A stretch of 56,719 nucleotides of DNA from Holophagaceae bacterium (lineage in GTDB: Bacteria; Acidobacteriota; Holophagae; Holophagales; Holophagaceae). The notes under the pieces are model-generated. The model was not told the DNA's origin, ran no database searches, and saw only the letters and a list, made by a program, of their open reading frames with translations. Shown here in pieces: positions 34,595 through 43,050 of the stretch. The first letter of the stretch is position 1. Every line of letters begins with the position of its first letter. The stretch lies in contig PLUC01000150.1 of NCBI GenBank assembly GCA_003165415.1, positions 1 through 56,719 on the forward strand. The letters are read 5' to 3'. Made by a program: the position numbers and the translations under genes.

Positions 34595-37240
34595 CTAATC
34601 GTTCTCGATGCCGCCGGCGCTGAAGCGCATGACCCGCTGCACGGTGTCTCCGGACAGCCCCATCTCGGACAGGGCGCCCGACTCGTTGGGGCCCAGTTCG
34701 TGGAGCTCCTCGGGCTCCCGGAACCGGCCGTCGTCTTCGGGGACATAGGCGGGCTGCGGCTCCACCCGGTACAGGTAGCTGATGATCTCGTCCTCGTAGC
34801 CGAAGCGCATCTGCTCGAAGTAGTCGTAGCTCTCGCGCTTGTACTCCACCAGGGGATCCTTCTGGCCGTAGCCGCGGAAGCCGATGGCCTCCTTCAGGTG
34901 GTCCATGACCAGCAGGTGGCGCTTCCAGGCCGAATCGATGATCTGCAGGATGGCCCAGCGCTCGTAGTCCCGCAGGATGCGGTCGCTGCCCAGGCGGGTC
35001 TCCTTGTCCTGGTAGGCGTCCTGGACGATCTTGGCGAGGGACTCGACGGCCTCGCCCATGGCCATGGCGCCGATGGCCTCCAGGTCCACACCGGCCAGGG
35101 CGAACAGCTGCTCGAAACGCTCCTTGAAGCCCTCCATGTCGCGCAGGCCCTTTTCCGGGAGGTAGTCGTGGACCAGCCCTTCGACGATCTCCGAAGCGAT
35201 GCGGAGCACGTACTCCTTGGTGTTGCCCTTGAGGATCTCGCAGCGCAGCCCGTAGAAGAAGATGCGCTGCTTGTTCATCACGTCGTCGTATTCCAGCAGG
35301 TGCTTGCGCACCTCGAAGTGGTGGGCCTCCACCCGCTTCTGGGAGCGCTCGATGGCCCGGGTGACCATGCCCGCTTCGATGGGCTCGTCGTCGACCATGC
35401 CCAGGGTGGACATCATGCTCTTGATCCGGTCGCCGCCGAAGATGCGCATCAGGTCATCCTCGAGGCTCAGGTAGAAGCGGCTGGTGCCGGGGTCGCCCTG
35501 GCGGCCGGACCGGCCGCGCAGCTGGTTGTCGATGCGCCGGCTCTCGTGGCGCTCGGTGCCCAGGATGTGCAGGCCGCCGGCGGCGATGACCTCGTGCTTC
35601 TCCGCCTCGGTCTGGGTGGCCATCTGCGCCACCAGGGCGAGGAATTCGGGAGTCTCCTTGCCGTCCTGGTCGTAGAGGTCGATCTCCTTCTTGCGGGCCT
35701 CCATGCGGGCCATGCCTTCGGGGTTGCCGCCCAGCACGATGTCGGTGCCGCGGCCGGCCATGTTGGTGGCGATGGTGACTGCGCCCTTGCGCCCGGCCTG
35801 GGCGATGATCTCCGCCTCCTTGGCGTGGTGCTTGGCGTTGAGCACCACGTGGGGGATCCGGGCCTTCTTCATGGCGTCGGAAAGGTCCTCGCTGCTCTCG
35901 ATGCTGGCGGTGCCCACCAGCACCGGCTGGCCCTTGGCGTGCAGCTCCTTGATCTCCTCCACGATGGCCTTCTTCTTGCCTGCCTTGGTGGAGTAGACGG
36001 TGTCGGCGAAGTCGGTGCGGATCATCGGCATGTTGGTGGGGACGATGACCACTTCCAGCTTGTAGATCTGCAGCAGCTCCCGGGCCTCGGTCTCGGCGGT
36101 GCCGGTCATGCCGGCGAGGGTCTTGTACATCCGGAAGAAGTTCTGGAAGGTCACCGTGGCCAGGGTCTGGTTCTCGGCGTTGACCTCCACCCCTTCCTTG
36201 GCCTCGATGGCCTGGTGCAGGCCGTTGGACCAGCGGCGTCCCGGCATCATGCGCCCGGTGAACTCGTCGACGATGACCACCTCAAGGCCCTTGCCGTCCT
36301 CCTTGTCCCTGACCATGTACTCCACGTCCCGCTTGTAGAGGTTGTGGGCCAGCAGGGCCTGGTTGATGCCGTGCAGGGTCTCGATGGCGGACGGATCGTA
36401 GAGGTTGGGCACGCCCAGCAGCTGCTCGGCGTGGCGGATGCCGTCATCGCTGAGGCTCACCTGCCGGTCCTTTTCGTCCACCTTGTAGTCCACGTCCTTG
36501 ACCAGCTTGGGCACCACCGCGTCGATGCGGAAGTACTTGGAGGTGTCCTCCTCGCTGGACCCGGCGATGATCAGCGGGGTCCGGGCCTCGTCGATGAGGA
36601 TCGAGTCCACCTCGTCGACGATGGCGAAGATGAAGCCGCGCTGGGTGAACTCCTCCAGCGACCACTTCATGTTGTCGCGCAGGTAGTCGAACCCGATCTC
36701 GTTGTTGGTGGCGTAGGTGATGTCGCAGCCGTAGGCCTCGCGCCGCTCGTCGTCGGAAAGCCCGTGCTGGATCACCCCCACCGACAGGCCCAGCCAGTTG
36801 TAGAGCCGGCCCATCCATTCGGCGTCGCGCCGGGCCAGGTAGTCGTTCACCGTCACCAGGTGGGCGCCGCGGCCGGCCAGCCCGTGGAGGTACAGGGGCA
36901 GGGTCGCGGTGAGGGTCTTGCCCTCGCCGGTCCTCATCTCCGCCACCGCTCCGCCGTGGAGGACCATGCCGCCGATGAGCTGAACATCAAAATGACGCAT
37001 GCGCAGCACGCGCCGGGAGGCTTCCCGCACCACCGCGAAGGCTTCCGGAAGGATCTCCTCCAGGGTGGCGCCCTGGGCCAGAAGTTCCTTGAAATAGGGG
37101 GTCTTGGCCTTGAGCTCGTCGTCGCTGAGCGCCTGGATTCCCGGTTCCAGGGCGTTGATCGACTGGACCTTGGCCCACAGTCGCTTCAGCTCGCGATCGT
37201 TCTTTGAGCCAATGAGTTTCTTAAGGAGGTTTTCAAGCAT
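34595..37240 (-). CDS. secA: Protein translocase ATPase SecA
   Basis: 881 residues from ATG 37240 (MLENLLKKLIGSKNDRELKRL). SecA drives preproteins through SecYEG. Seen: Walker A MRTGEGKTLTATLPLYL, DEVDSILIDEARTPLIIAG, NDYLARRDAEWMG, the preprotein cross-linking region, VTIATNMAGRGTDIVLGGNPEG and RIDNQLRGRSGRQGDPG. The helical scaffold and wing domain follow (YDDVMNKQR). The C-terminus ends VQRVMRFSAGGIEND, without the CxCxSGx8C(H/C) zinc tail that binds SecB in many proteobacteria. It is divergent from ndk, with a 265-bp intergenic region. Confidence 0.96.
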   Translation of the reverse strand: MLENLLKKLIGSKNDRELKRLWAKVQSINALEPGIQALSDDELKAKTPYFKELLAQGATLEEILPEAFAVVREASRRVLRMRHFDVQLIGGMVLHGGAVAEMRTGEGKTLTATLPLYLHGLAGRGAHLVTVNDYLARRDAEWMGRLYNWLGLSVGVIQHGLSDDERREAYGCDITYATNNEIGFDYLRDNMKWSLEEFTQRGFIFAIVDEVDSILIDEARTPLIIAGSSEEDTSKYFRIDAVVPKLVKDVDYKVDEKDRQVSLSDDGIRHAEQLLGVPNLYDPSAIETLHGINQALLAHNLYKRDVEYMVRDKEDGKGLEVVIVDEFTGRMMPGRRWSNGLHQAIEAKEGVEVNAENQTLATVTFQNFFRMYKTLAGMTGTAETEARELLQIYKLEVVIVPTNMPMIRTDFADTVYSTKAGKKKAIVEEIKELHAKGQPVLVGTASIESSEDLSDAMKKARIPHVVLNAKHHAKEAEIIAQAGRKGAVTIATNMAGRGTDIVLGGNPEGMARMEARKKEIDLYDQDGKETPEFLALVAQMATQTEAEKHEVIAAGGLHILGTERHESRRIDNQLRGRSGRQGDPGTSRFYLSLEDDLMRIFGGDRIKSMMSTLGMVDDEPIEAGMVTRAIERSQKRVEAHHFEVRKHLLEYDDVMNKQRIFFYGLRCEILKGNTKEYVLRIASEIVEGLVHDYLPEKGLRDMEGFKERFEQLFALAGVDLEAIGAMAMGEAVESLAKIVQDAYQDKETRLGSDRILRDYERWAILQIIDSAWKRHLLVMDHLKEAIGFRGYGQKDPLVEYKRESYDYFEQMRFGYEDEIISYLYRVEPQPAYVPEDDGRFREPEELHELGPNESGALSEMGLSGDTVQRVMRFSAGGIEND

Positions 37241-37505
37241 GCTGGAATCCAATCGCGTCAAGCTCTCGATTGTACCTTCGAAGGCCGAATTTTCCCAGCA
37301 TTGGTGGTAAATTCGGCGCGCCGGGGGAAACTCCATTATTATTAATTAATTACGATTTGAAGACGAAATGACCACGAAGCGTCGACCCCGGCCGGCCACC
37401 AATGTTATCCTGCCCATGCCTTTCGCGCGGCTTTTGCCGCAGACCCCGCTGCCCAGCCTTTTTTCAAAGGCCTAAGCAACCTAGCCTCAATTCCGGAGAA
37501 AGACC
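37241..37505. promoter_or_regulatory. Divergent secA/ndk upstream region
   Basis: 265 bases with an AT-rich core (ATTATTATTAATTAATTACG around 37333-37352) between the two divergent starts, where promoters for both directions must lie. I could not assign clear -35/-10 pairs. ndk has a CGGAG Shine-Dalgarno about ten bases before its ATG. Confidence 0.4.
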
Positions 37506-37925
37506 ATGGCCATCGAGCGCACTTTTGGCATCATCAAGCCCAACGCGGTGAAGGCCTGCCAGGTGGGGCAGATCATCAGCGAGATCGAGGGCGCGGGCTT
37601 GGCGCTGCGCGGCATGCGGCTGGCCCGGCTCACCCCGGAGATCTGCAAGGAGTTCTATCAGGAGCACGTGGCCAAGCCTTTCTACCCGAGCCTGGAGTCG
37701 TTCATGGTGGAAGGCCCGGTGGTGCTGCTCTGCCTGGAGGCGGAGCATGCCATCCAGCTCTGGCGCGACCTCATGGGCGCCACCGACCCGGCCAAGGCCG
37801 CCCCGGGCACCCTGCGCGCCCGGTTCGGCGCAGACCACACCCGCAACGCCACCCACGGCTCGGACAGCCCCGCCTCGGCCCAGCGGGAACTGGGCTTCTT
37901 CTTCGGCGCCTACGACCTGGTCTGA
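37506..37925 (+). CDS. ndk: Nucleoside diphosphate kinase
   Basis: 139 residues, typical. ERTFGIIKPNAVK at the start, FMVEGPVVLLCLEAEHAI, GATDPAKAAPGTLRARFG, and the phosphorylated histidine 117 in the RNATHGSDSPASAQREL signature. Balances NTP pools by a ping-pong phosphotransfer from ATP. It runs toward the permease gene and ends five bases from its stop. Confidence 0.96.
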   Translation: MAIERTFGIIKPNAVKACQVGQIISEIEGAGLALRGMRLARLTPEICKEFYQEHVAKPFYPSLESFMVEGPVVLLCLEAEHAIQLWRDLMGATDPAKAAPGTLRARFGADHTRNATHGSDSPASAQRELGFFFGAYDLV

Positions 37926-37930
37926 TCGGA

Positions 37931-38980
37931 TCAGGTCCCGTTGAACCAGGGCTGAGCCTTGTAGGTGGCGACCAGGGCCCGGGACAGGGTCTTGGCGACG
38001 ATCATCAGCGGCACCGCGAAGATCAGACCGAGGATGCCGAAGGCATAGCCGAAGGCGAACATGGCCAGCAGCACCTCGAGGGGATGGAGGCCGCTGGCCC
38101 GGCCCACCCAGACCGGGGTGAAGTAGAAGCCTTCGGCCTTCTGCACCAGTTCGAACACCAGGATCACCAGCAGGATGTGGCCCCAGCCCGCGCCGCCCAG
38201 GGCCGAGAACAGCAGGGCCAGCGGCAGCGCGGTCACGTAGGGCGAATAGGGCACCACATTGCTGATGCCCGCCAGCAGGCCCAGCACCCACGGATAGGGC
38301 ACCCCGAGGAACTGAAAGCCCATCCCCTGGAGGAAGGACATCACCACGGCCACGGACAGTTGCCCCCGGATGTAGCCGCCCAGCCGGTTGTTGATCTCAT
38401 TGGCCAGGGACCGGACCTTGGGCCTGAACCGCTCTGGAATCAATTCATCCAGGCCGCCGGTCAGCTTGTGTCCCTCCACCAGGAGGTAGTAGATGATCAG
38501 CGGCACCAGGATCAGGGTCATCAGTTTTAGGAACCACCCCAGCAGGCCGGCCCCGGCCAGGCGCACGTCCTGGAGGAACTCCATGGGGTCCAGGGACTCC
38601 AGGGTCTGGCGCACCTTCTGGAGGATGGCGGGATGGGCGGTGAGCCAGGGCATACTCCGCTGGATGGCCTGGGCTTGCCAGGCCGGCCAGGACCCCACCA
38701 GGCGCTCCACCTGGGTCACGAAGGGCGGCACCAGCGCCCAGAGGAACAACCCGAAGGACAGGGTGAAGACCAGGATGGCCAGGACGGCCGCCCATCCCCG
38801 GGCCATGCGCCGGCCCAGCCGGCTGGTCAGGGGCTCCATCAGGTAGGCCAGCACGATGGCCACGAAGAAGGGCGCCAGCGCCTTGCGCAGGAGCCAGAGG
38901 ACCACCAGCGCCCCGAGGGCGGGAAACAGGACCACCAGGGGAATCCCCAGGCGCCGGGCGGGGGAATCGTCCCCGCTCAA
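37931..38980 (-). CDS. AI-2E-family (PerM/TqsA-like) membrane protein
   Basis: 349 residues, about eight transmembrane helices. The N-terminal pair (LGIPLVVLFPALGALVVLWLL, FFVAIVLAYLMEPLTSRL), a large periplasmic or cytoplasmic middle section with an amphipathic segment (VERLVGSWPAWQAQAIQRS), and the family motif GVPYPWVLGLLAGISNVVPYSPYVTALP are visible. It closes with LGLIFAVPLMIVAKTL. Members export signals or ions; some act as Na+/H+ antiporters. I take the TTG at 38980, which overlaps the pgsA stop (TTGA), as start because the hydrophobic domain begins just after it. The substrate is unknown. Confidence 0.85.
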   Translation of the reverse strand: MSGDDSPARRLGIPLVVLFPALGALVVLWLLRKALAPFFVAIVLAYLMEPLTSRLGRRMARGWAAVLAILVFTLSFGLFLWALVPPFVTQVERLVGSWPAWQAQAIQRSMPWLTAHPAILQKVRQTLESLDPMEFLQDVRLAGAGLLGWFLKLMTLILVPLIIYYLLVEGHKLTGGLDELIPERFRPKVRSLANEINNRLGGYIRGQLSVAVVMSFLQGMGFQFLGVPYPWVLGLLAGISNVVPYSPYVTALPLALLFSALGGAGWGHILLVILVFELVQKAEGFYFTPVWVGRASGLHPLEVLLAMFAFGYAFGILGLIFAVPLMIVAKTLSRALVATYKAQPWFNGT

Positions 38981-39540
38981 GGGTGCGCTTCCCCGGGGGT
39001 GGTGCTGCGGAAGAAATAATGGATGCCCGAAGCCAGGACCATGAACGCCATCAGGTAGTAGACCCAGGGCACCAGGAAGCGGTACCAGGGATAGGGGCCG
39101 ATGGTGTTGAGCAGCAGGCTCAGGGAAATGGCCAGCAGCTCGACGAAGGTGGTGAGCTTGCCCAGCACGGAGGGGGTGAACTTGCTGGGATCCATATGGT
39201 CGTATGCCAGCAGGGTCACCAGGGAGATCACCACGTCCCGGGAGATGGCCAGGATGGAGACCCAGGGGGGAATCCGCACCCCCAAGGTCTCCCTTGGGAA
39301 AGCCAACAGGATGAGCGCCGTGGTGATGAGCAGCTTGTCGGCAGCCGGATCCAGAACGGCTCCCAGCGCCGATTTCTGGTTGAAGCGCCGGGCCAGGTAG
39401 CCGTCCAGGGCATCGGTCAGCCCCGCGCCCACGAACAGCATGCAGGCCTCGGGCATGTGTCCGTACCACACGGCGATGGCGAAGAACGGCACTGCGAGGA
39501 TCCGCAGCAGCGTCAATACGTTGGGAAGGGTGATGACCAT
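38977..39540 (-). CDS. pgsA: CDP-diacylglycerol--glycerol-3-phosphate 3-phosphatidyltransferase
   Basis: 187 residues starting MVITLPNVLTLLRILAVPFF; three residues could be added at the 39549 ATG. The CDP-alcohol phosphatidyltransferase motif D-x2-DG-x2-AR-x8-G-x3-D-x3-D is exact (DALDGYLARRFNQKSALGAV then LDPAADK). Six hydrophobic helices. It makes phosphatidylglycerolphosphate in the inner membrane, the committed step to PG and cardiolipin. It is coupled to the downstream permease by a TTGA overlap. A phosphatidylserine or archaeal-type relative is less likely given length and the N-terminal NVLTLLRI. Confidence 0.9.
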   Translation of the reverse strand: MVITLPNVLTLLRILAVPFFAIAVWYGHMPEACMLFVGAGLTDALDGYLARRFNQKSALGAVLDPAADKLLITTALILLAFPRETLGVRIPPWVSILAISRDVVISLVTLLAYDHMDPSKFTPSVLGKLTTFVELLAISLSLLLNTIGPYPWYRFLVPWVYYLMAFMVLASGIHYFFRSTTPGEAHP

Positions 39541-39651
39541 CGTGTCCATTGCAAGGGCATTGTATCCAAAGGGGGGCCTCGTCCAGGCATAAGTGTCTCA
39601 GTATTCCGGTTGGTTCCATGCACCGGGTGGTTGTAGACTGGAGGTAGAATT

Positions 39652-39666
39652 TGAGACTTGGTCTCA
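39652..39666. promoter_or_regulatory. Candidate operator upstream of feo genes
   Basis: TGAGAC-TTG-GTCTCA, a perfect six-base dyad, lies 22 bases before the leader ORF. Its position just downstream of a TAGACT -10-like box fits a repressor site, perhaps for an iron or manganese regulator. It does not match the classic Fur box. Confidence 0.35.
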
Positions 39667-39687
39667 TGTTCAACAAAAGAGGATCCC

Positions 39688-39771
39688 ATGGAACTTATGC
39701 ACGGGGCCGGCCACCTATCTCTCAGGCGTGAGGAGCCCCTGCGCATCCTCAGATCCCCGGAGATTCGATGA
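39688..39771 (+). CDS. 27-codon leader ORF coupled to feoB
   Basis: ATG 39688 stands behind a strong AGAGGA and the frame runs 27 codons (MELMHGAGHLSLRREEPLRI...) to a TGA that overlaps the feoB ATG (ATGA). The peptide is arginine- and leucine-rich and does not resemble FeoA. The good ribosome site and exact stop-start overlap argue that it is translated and that feoB translation depends on it, since feoB has no SD of its own at the right distance (only CCGGAG about five bases away, inside the ORF). No function is known. Confidence 0.5.
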   Translation: MELMHGAGHLSLRREEPLRILRSPEIR

Positions 39772-41933
39772 CCACAACCCTTGCCCTGGCCGGCAATCCC
39801 AATTGCGGCAAGACGACGATCTTCAACGCCCTCACCGGCTCGCGGCAGCATGTGGGCAACTGGGCCGGGGTGACCGTGGAGCGCCGGAGCGGTTTCTTCG
39901 AAGGCCCGGACGGCCCGGTGGAGGTGGTGGACCTCCCGGGAACCTACTCCCTTTCGGCCCAGAGCGAGGACGAGCGGATCGCCGCCCGGTTCGTGGCCCA
40001 CCCTTCGGTGGACGTCATCGTCAACGTGCTGGACGCCTCCAATCTCGAGCGCAACCTCTACCTCACCGCCCAGCTCCTGGAACTGCGCCGGCCCATGGTG
40101 TTCGTCCTCAACATGATGGACGACGCCGGGAAGAAGGGCCTGAAGGTGGACCTCCAGGCCCTGGAACGGCTGCTGGGGGGGCCCGTCGTCCCCACCGTGG
40201 GCAACCGGGAGGAGGGGATCCAGGCGCTCAGGTCGGCCATTGTCCGGTGCGCGGAGCTGGGGGCGGCTGCCAGCGGCAGGGTGGACTACGGGCCCGACCT
40301 GGAGCAGGAGCTTCGCCACCTCCAGCGCGAGATCGGCCGGGACGAGGATCTGGCCCGGACCTGCCCGCCCCGGTGGCTGGCCCTGCAGCTGCTGGAGCGC
40401 GCCCCGGACGCCCTGGCCCTGGCGCAGCGGAGCCACGCCCGCGCGGCCATCACCGCCCAGGTGGAGGCCAGCCTCGCCTTCCTGGAGCCGCACCTGGGCG
40501 CCGACGGCGCCACCCTGGTGGCCGAGCGGCGCTACGGCTTCAACCACGGACTGGCCTGCGAGGTGCTCCAGCGCGCCGCCTGGTCGCGCAGGGACCTCAC
40601 CGCGCGGCTGGACTCGGTCCTCACCAACCGGTGGCTGGGGATTCCCATCTTCATCGGCATCATGATCGCCGTGTACACCCTCACCTTCGTCCTGGGCAAG
40701 GTCCCCCAGGACTGGATCGCCCACGGCTTCAACCTGCTCCAGGCCAGGGCGGGGAGCCAGCTGCCCCCCGGCGAGCTCTCCAGCCTCCTGGTGGACGGCA
40801 TCATCCCCGGGGTGGGCGCGGTGGTGGTGTTCGTGCCCATCATCATGCTGCTCATGGGCTGCATCGCCTTCCTGGAGGACACCGGATACATGTCCCGGGC
40901 GGCCTTCATCATGGACCGCCTGATGCACCTCATGGGGCTGCACGGAAAGAGCTTCATCCCCCTGATCATGGGCACGGGCTGCAATGTCCCGGCGGTGCAG
41001 GCCACCCGCACCATCGAGGGCCGGGAGGACCGCTTCATCACCATCCTGGTGGCCCCGCTGATGTCCTGTTCCGCCCGGCTGCAGATCTACATCGTCATCG
41101 CCGGGACCTTCTTCCCGCCGGTCCAGGCCGCCTTGGCCATCCTGGCCATGCACTTCCTGGGCTTCGCCCTGGCCATGACCGTGGGCAAGCTGCTGCGGCT
41201 CACCCTGTTCCGGGCCGGCAACGCCCCCTTCGTCATGGAGCTGCCCCCGTACCGCCTGCCCGTGCTGAAGGCCACCCTCATCCACATGTGGGAGAAGGGC
41301 AGCGTGTTCCTCACCCGGGCCGGCACCACCATCCTGGCGGGCGCCACCCTGGTGTGGTTCCTGTCCCACTACCCCGGCATCTCCAACCGCTCCTGGAGCG
41401 AGGAGCTGCACCGCCAGGAGGCGGCGGTGCGGACCCTCCACCTGGATCCCGCCGAGGAGGTCAGCCGCCTGGACGACCTGGCCACGGCCCACCAGAGCCG
41501 GGTGGTGAACACCAGCCTGGCGGCCACCTTCGGCAAGGCCGTCCAGCCGGTGCTCTCGCCCATCTTCGACCCCGACCACAGCCGCCCTGAAGCCTGGAAG
41601 GACAGCATCGCTCTCACCGCCGGCTTCGTGGCCAAGGAGATCGTGGTGAGCACCATGGCGGTGATCCACCATGCCCAGCCGGGAGACCCGGAGAGCGGCG
41701 CCAGCGGCCTCCAGGACGCCCTGCGAACCCGCTCCGGACTCTCGCCGCTCACGGCGCTGGCCTTCATGGTGTTCACCCTCATCTACACCCCCTGCCTGGG
41801 CACCGTCGGCATGATCCTCAAGGAGACCCGCAGCCTCCTGTGGACCGGCTTCAGCGTGGGCTACGGCCTGGGCCTGGCCTGGCTCATGGCCTGGTTCACC
41901 GTCCTGGGCGGCCAGGCCCTGGGCTTCGGGTGA
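39768..41933 (+). CDS. feoB: Ferrous iron transport protein B
   Basis: 721 residues. N-terminal G domain with G1 GNPNCGKTT, G2 region VGNWAGVTVERR, G3 DLPGTYSL, G4 NMMDD. The membrane part has two gate modules: AVVVFVPIIMLLMGCIAFLEDTGYMSRAAFIMDRLM with GTGCNVPAVQATRTIE, and LTAGFVAKEIVVSTMAVI. Imports Fe2+ across the inner membrane under reducing conditions. There is no feoA or feoC in the window; the position usually taken by feoA holds only a 27-codon ORF. The FeoB-associated Cys-rich protein follows seven bases after the stop. Confidence 0.95.
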   Translation: MTTTLALAGNPNCGKTTIFNALTGSRQHVGNWAGVTVERRSGFFEGPDGPVEVVDLPGTYSLSAQSEDERIAARFVAHPSVDVIVNVLDASNLERNLYLTAQLLELRRPMVFVLNMMDDAGKKGLKVDLQALERLLGGPVVPTVGNREEGIQALRSAIVRCAELGAAASGRVDYGPDLEQELRHLQREIGRDEDLARTCPPRWLALQLLERAPDALALAQRSHARAAITAQVEASLAFLEPHLGADGATLVAERRYGFNHGLACEVLQRAAWSRRDLTARLDSVLTNRWLGIPIFIGIMIAVYTLTFVLGKVPQDWIAHGFNLLQARAGSQLPPGELSSLLVDGIIPGVGAVVVFVPIIMLLMGCIAFLEDTGYMSRAAFIMDRLMHLMGLHGKSFIPLIMGTGCNVPAVQATRTIEGREDRFITILVAPLMSCSARLQIYIVIAGTFFPPVQAALAILAMHFLGFALAMTVGKLLRLTLFRAGNAPFVMELPPYRLPVLKATLIHMWEKGSVFLTRAGTTILAGATLVWFLSHYPGISNRSWSEELHRQEAAVRTLHLDPAEEVSRLDDLATAHQSRVVNTSLAATFGKAVQPVLSPIFDPDHSRPEAWKDSIALTAGFVAKEIVVSTMAVIHHAQPGDPESGASGLQDALRTRSGLSPLTALAFMVFTLIYTPCLGTVGMILKETRSLLWTGFSVGYGLGLAWLMAWFTVLGGQALGFG

Positions 41934-41940
41934 GGCGCCC

Positions 41941-42126
41941 ATGACCCTCCAATCCTGCATCGTCCTGATCCTGGTCACGGGCTGCGTGCTCTATTTCCTC
42001 AAGGACCTCCTGCGCTCGGCCCTGGCCGGCGGCTGCGGTTCCGGCTGCGGCTCCTGCAAGACCGGATGCCCTGTGAAGAAGCTGGAAGCGGTCCAGCACG
42101 ACCTGGACAAGACCCGGTCGGCCTAG
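41941..42126 (+). CDS. FeoB-associated Cys-rich membrane protein
   Basis: 61 residues: one transmembrane helix (SCIVLILVTGCVLYFLKDLL) followed by the cysteine cluster GGCGSGCGSCKTGCP and a short charged helix. This is the standard small protein found next to FeoB in many anaerobes. A role in iron or redox sensing at the inner face of the membrane has been proposed but is not established. Confidence 0.85.
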   Translation: MTLQSCIVLILVTGCVLYFLKDLLRSALAGGCGSGCGSCKTGCPVKKLEAVQHDLDKTRSA

Positions 42127-42127
42127 A

Positions 42128-42970
42128 CTACTTGTCCGGGTCGATCTCGCGGGCTTCCACCAGGGTGTTGATGAAGCGCTGGAGTTCGTCCTGGCCCAGG
42201 ACGCCGCGGCGCTGGAGGACCTTCACGAGGCCGAGGACCAGGGCGCGGGTGCCGTACCCTTCCAGGGGACGCACGTGCTCGGACATGGCCGAGCGCTGGT
42301 GGATGATCTGGGACGGGCCCCGGTTGTTGGCCGCGGGGGGGGCCGGCGGCGCCGCGGCCTTGGGTTCGTTGAAGAAGCTGAAGGGGTTGGCGTCGGCCGG
42401 AACCGGTTCCTTGACCTGGACAGGGGTCTGGGGCTCATAGGGCGTGAGCATCAGCTCGAACGGGACCGGCAGCCCTTGGCTCGGGGTGGGCAGGGAACCC
42501 GGGTCCGTCGGCGCCGGCGGGACCCAGGTGGCCAGCCGGTTGTAGTTGTCGGCGATGGCCTGGCGCAGGGCGGTGTGCCCCGCCACCACCGGCTCGATGT
42601 TCAGCCCGGAGGCGAACCGCGCACTGTCCACCGCGTTGAGGTCCATGGGGTCGGCCATGGCCAGAACCAGCGACTTGGGCTCCTTGAAGATCACCGGCAG
42701 GATGTTCATCTGCTCCGCCAGGCGGCGCGGAATCCGCTGCAGCACCGTCACCGGGATGTCCAGGGCCTTCACGTCCAGGCGCGGCACTCCGGTCTGCTTG
42801 GCCAGGAAGTCCATCAGGGAGTCCTCGTTGATGAGGCCCTCGGCCACAAGGGTGCTGCCCAGGCGCTCCCCGGAAATGCGCTGGTGCCGCAAGGTTTCCT
42901 GCAACTGGGCGGCACTGATCAAACCCGCCTCGATGAGCAAAGTGCCCAACTTTTTGGTCTCTGGCTGCAT
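42128..42970 (-). CDS. MshEN (GspE N-terminal) domain protein
   Basis: 280 residues. Two related helical hairpins at the N-terminus (KLGTLLIEAGLISAAQLQETLRHQR and RLGSTLVAEGLINEDSLMDFLAKQTGVPRLD) and the following KEPKSLVLAMADPMDLNAVDSARFASGLNIEPVVAG form an MshEN/GspE-N unit, which in other proteins binds c-di-GMP and regulates type II secretion or type IV pilus ATPases. There is no ATPase domain. A proline-rich linker leads to a conserved-looking C-terminal helix region (LVLGLVKVLQRRGVLGQDELQRFINTLVEARE). It is divergent from the ChpT-like gene, with a 14-base palindrome between them. Confidence 0.78.
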   Translation of the reverse strand: MQPETKKLGTLLIEAGLISAAQLQETLRHQRISGERLGSTLVAEGLINEDSLMDFLAKQTGVPRLDVKALDIPVTVLQRIPRRLAEQMNILPVIFKEPKSLVLAMADPMDLNAVDSARFASGLNIEPVVAGHTALRQAIADNYNRLATWVPPAPTDPGSLPTPSQGLPVPFELMLTPYEPQTPVQVKEPVPADANPFSFFNEPKAAAPPAPPAANNRGPSQIIHQRSAMSEHVRPLEGYGTRALVLGLVKVLQRRGVLGQDELQRFINTLVEAREIDPDK

Positions 42971-43000
42971 AGGACCCGGACCTTTCCAAGCTACTATTTG

Positions 43001-43014
43001 GGTAGAAGTCTACC
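43001..43014. promoter_or_regulatory. Palindrome between divergent MshEN and ChpT-like genes
   Basis: GGTAGA-AG-TCTACC, perfect six-base arms, at the centre of the 80-bp divergent promoter region. A candidate operator shared by both genes; the regulator is unknown. Confidence 0.4.
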
Positions 43015-43050
43015 GGCTGAAGAGGTTCTGCGCCAGAAAGTTGGAAAATT

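Noticed and set aside
34700..37207. Long open frame opposite secA
   Set aside because: It is an antisense shadow of secA, made of repetitive Leu/Val/Gly/His-rich sequence with no domain.
39688..39771. feoA
   Set aside because: The ORF is only 27 codons and shows none of the SH3-type FeoA sequence.
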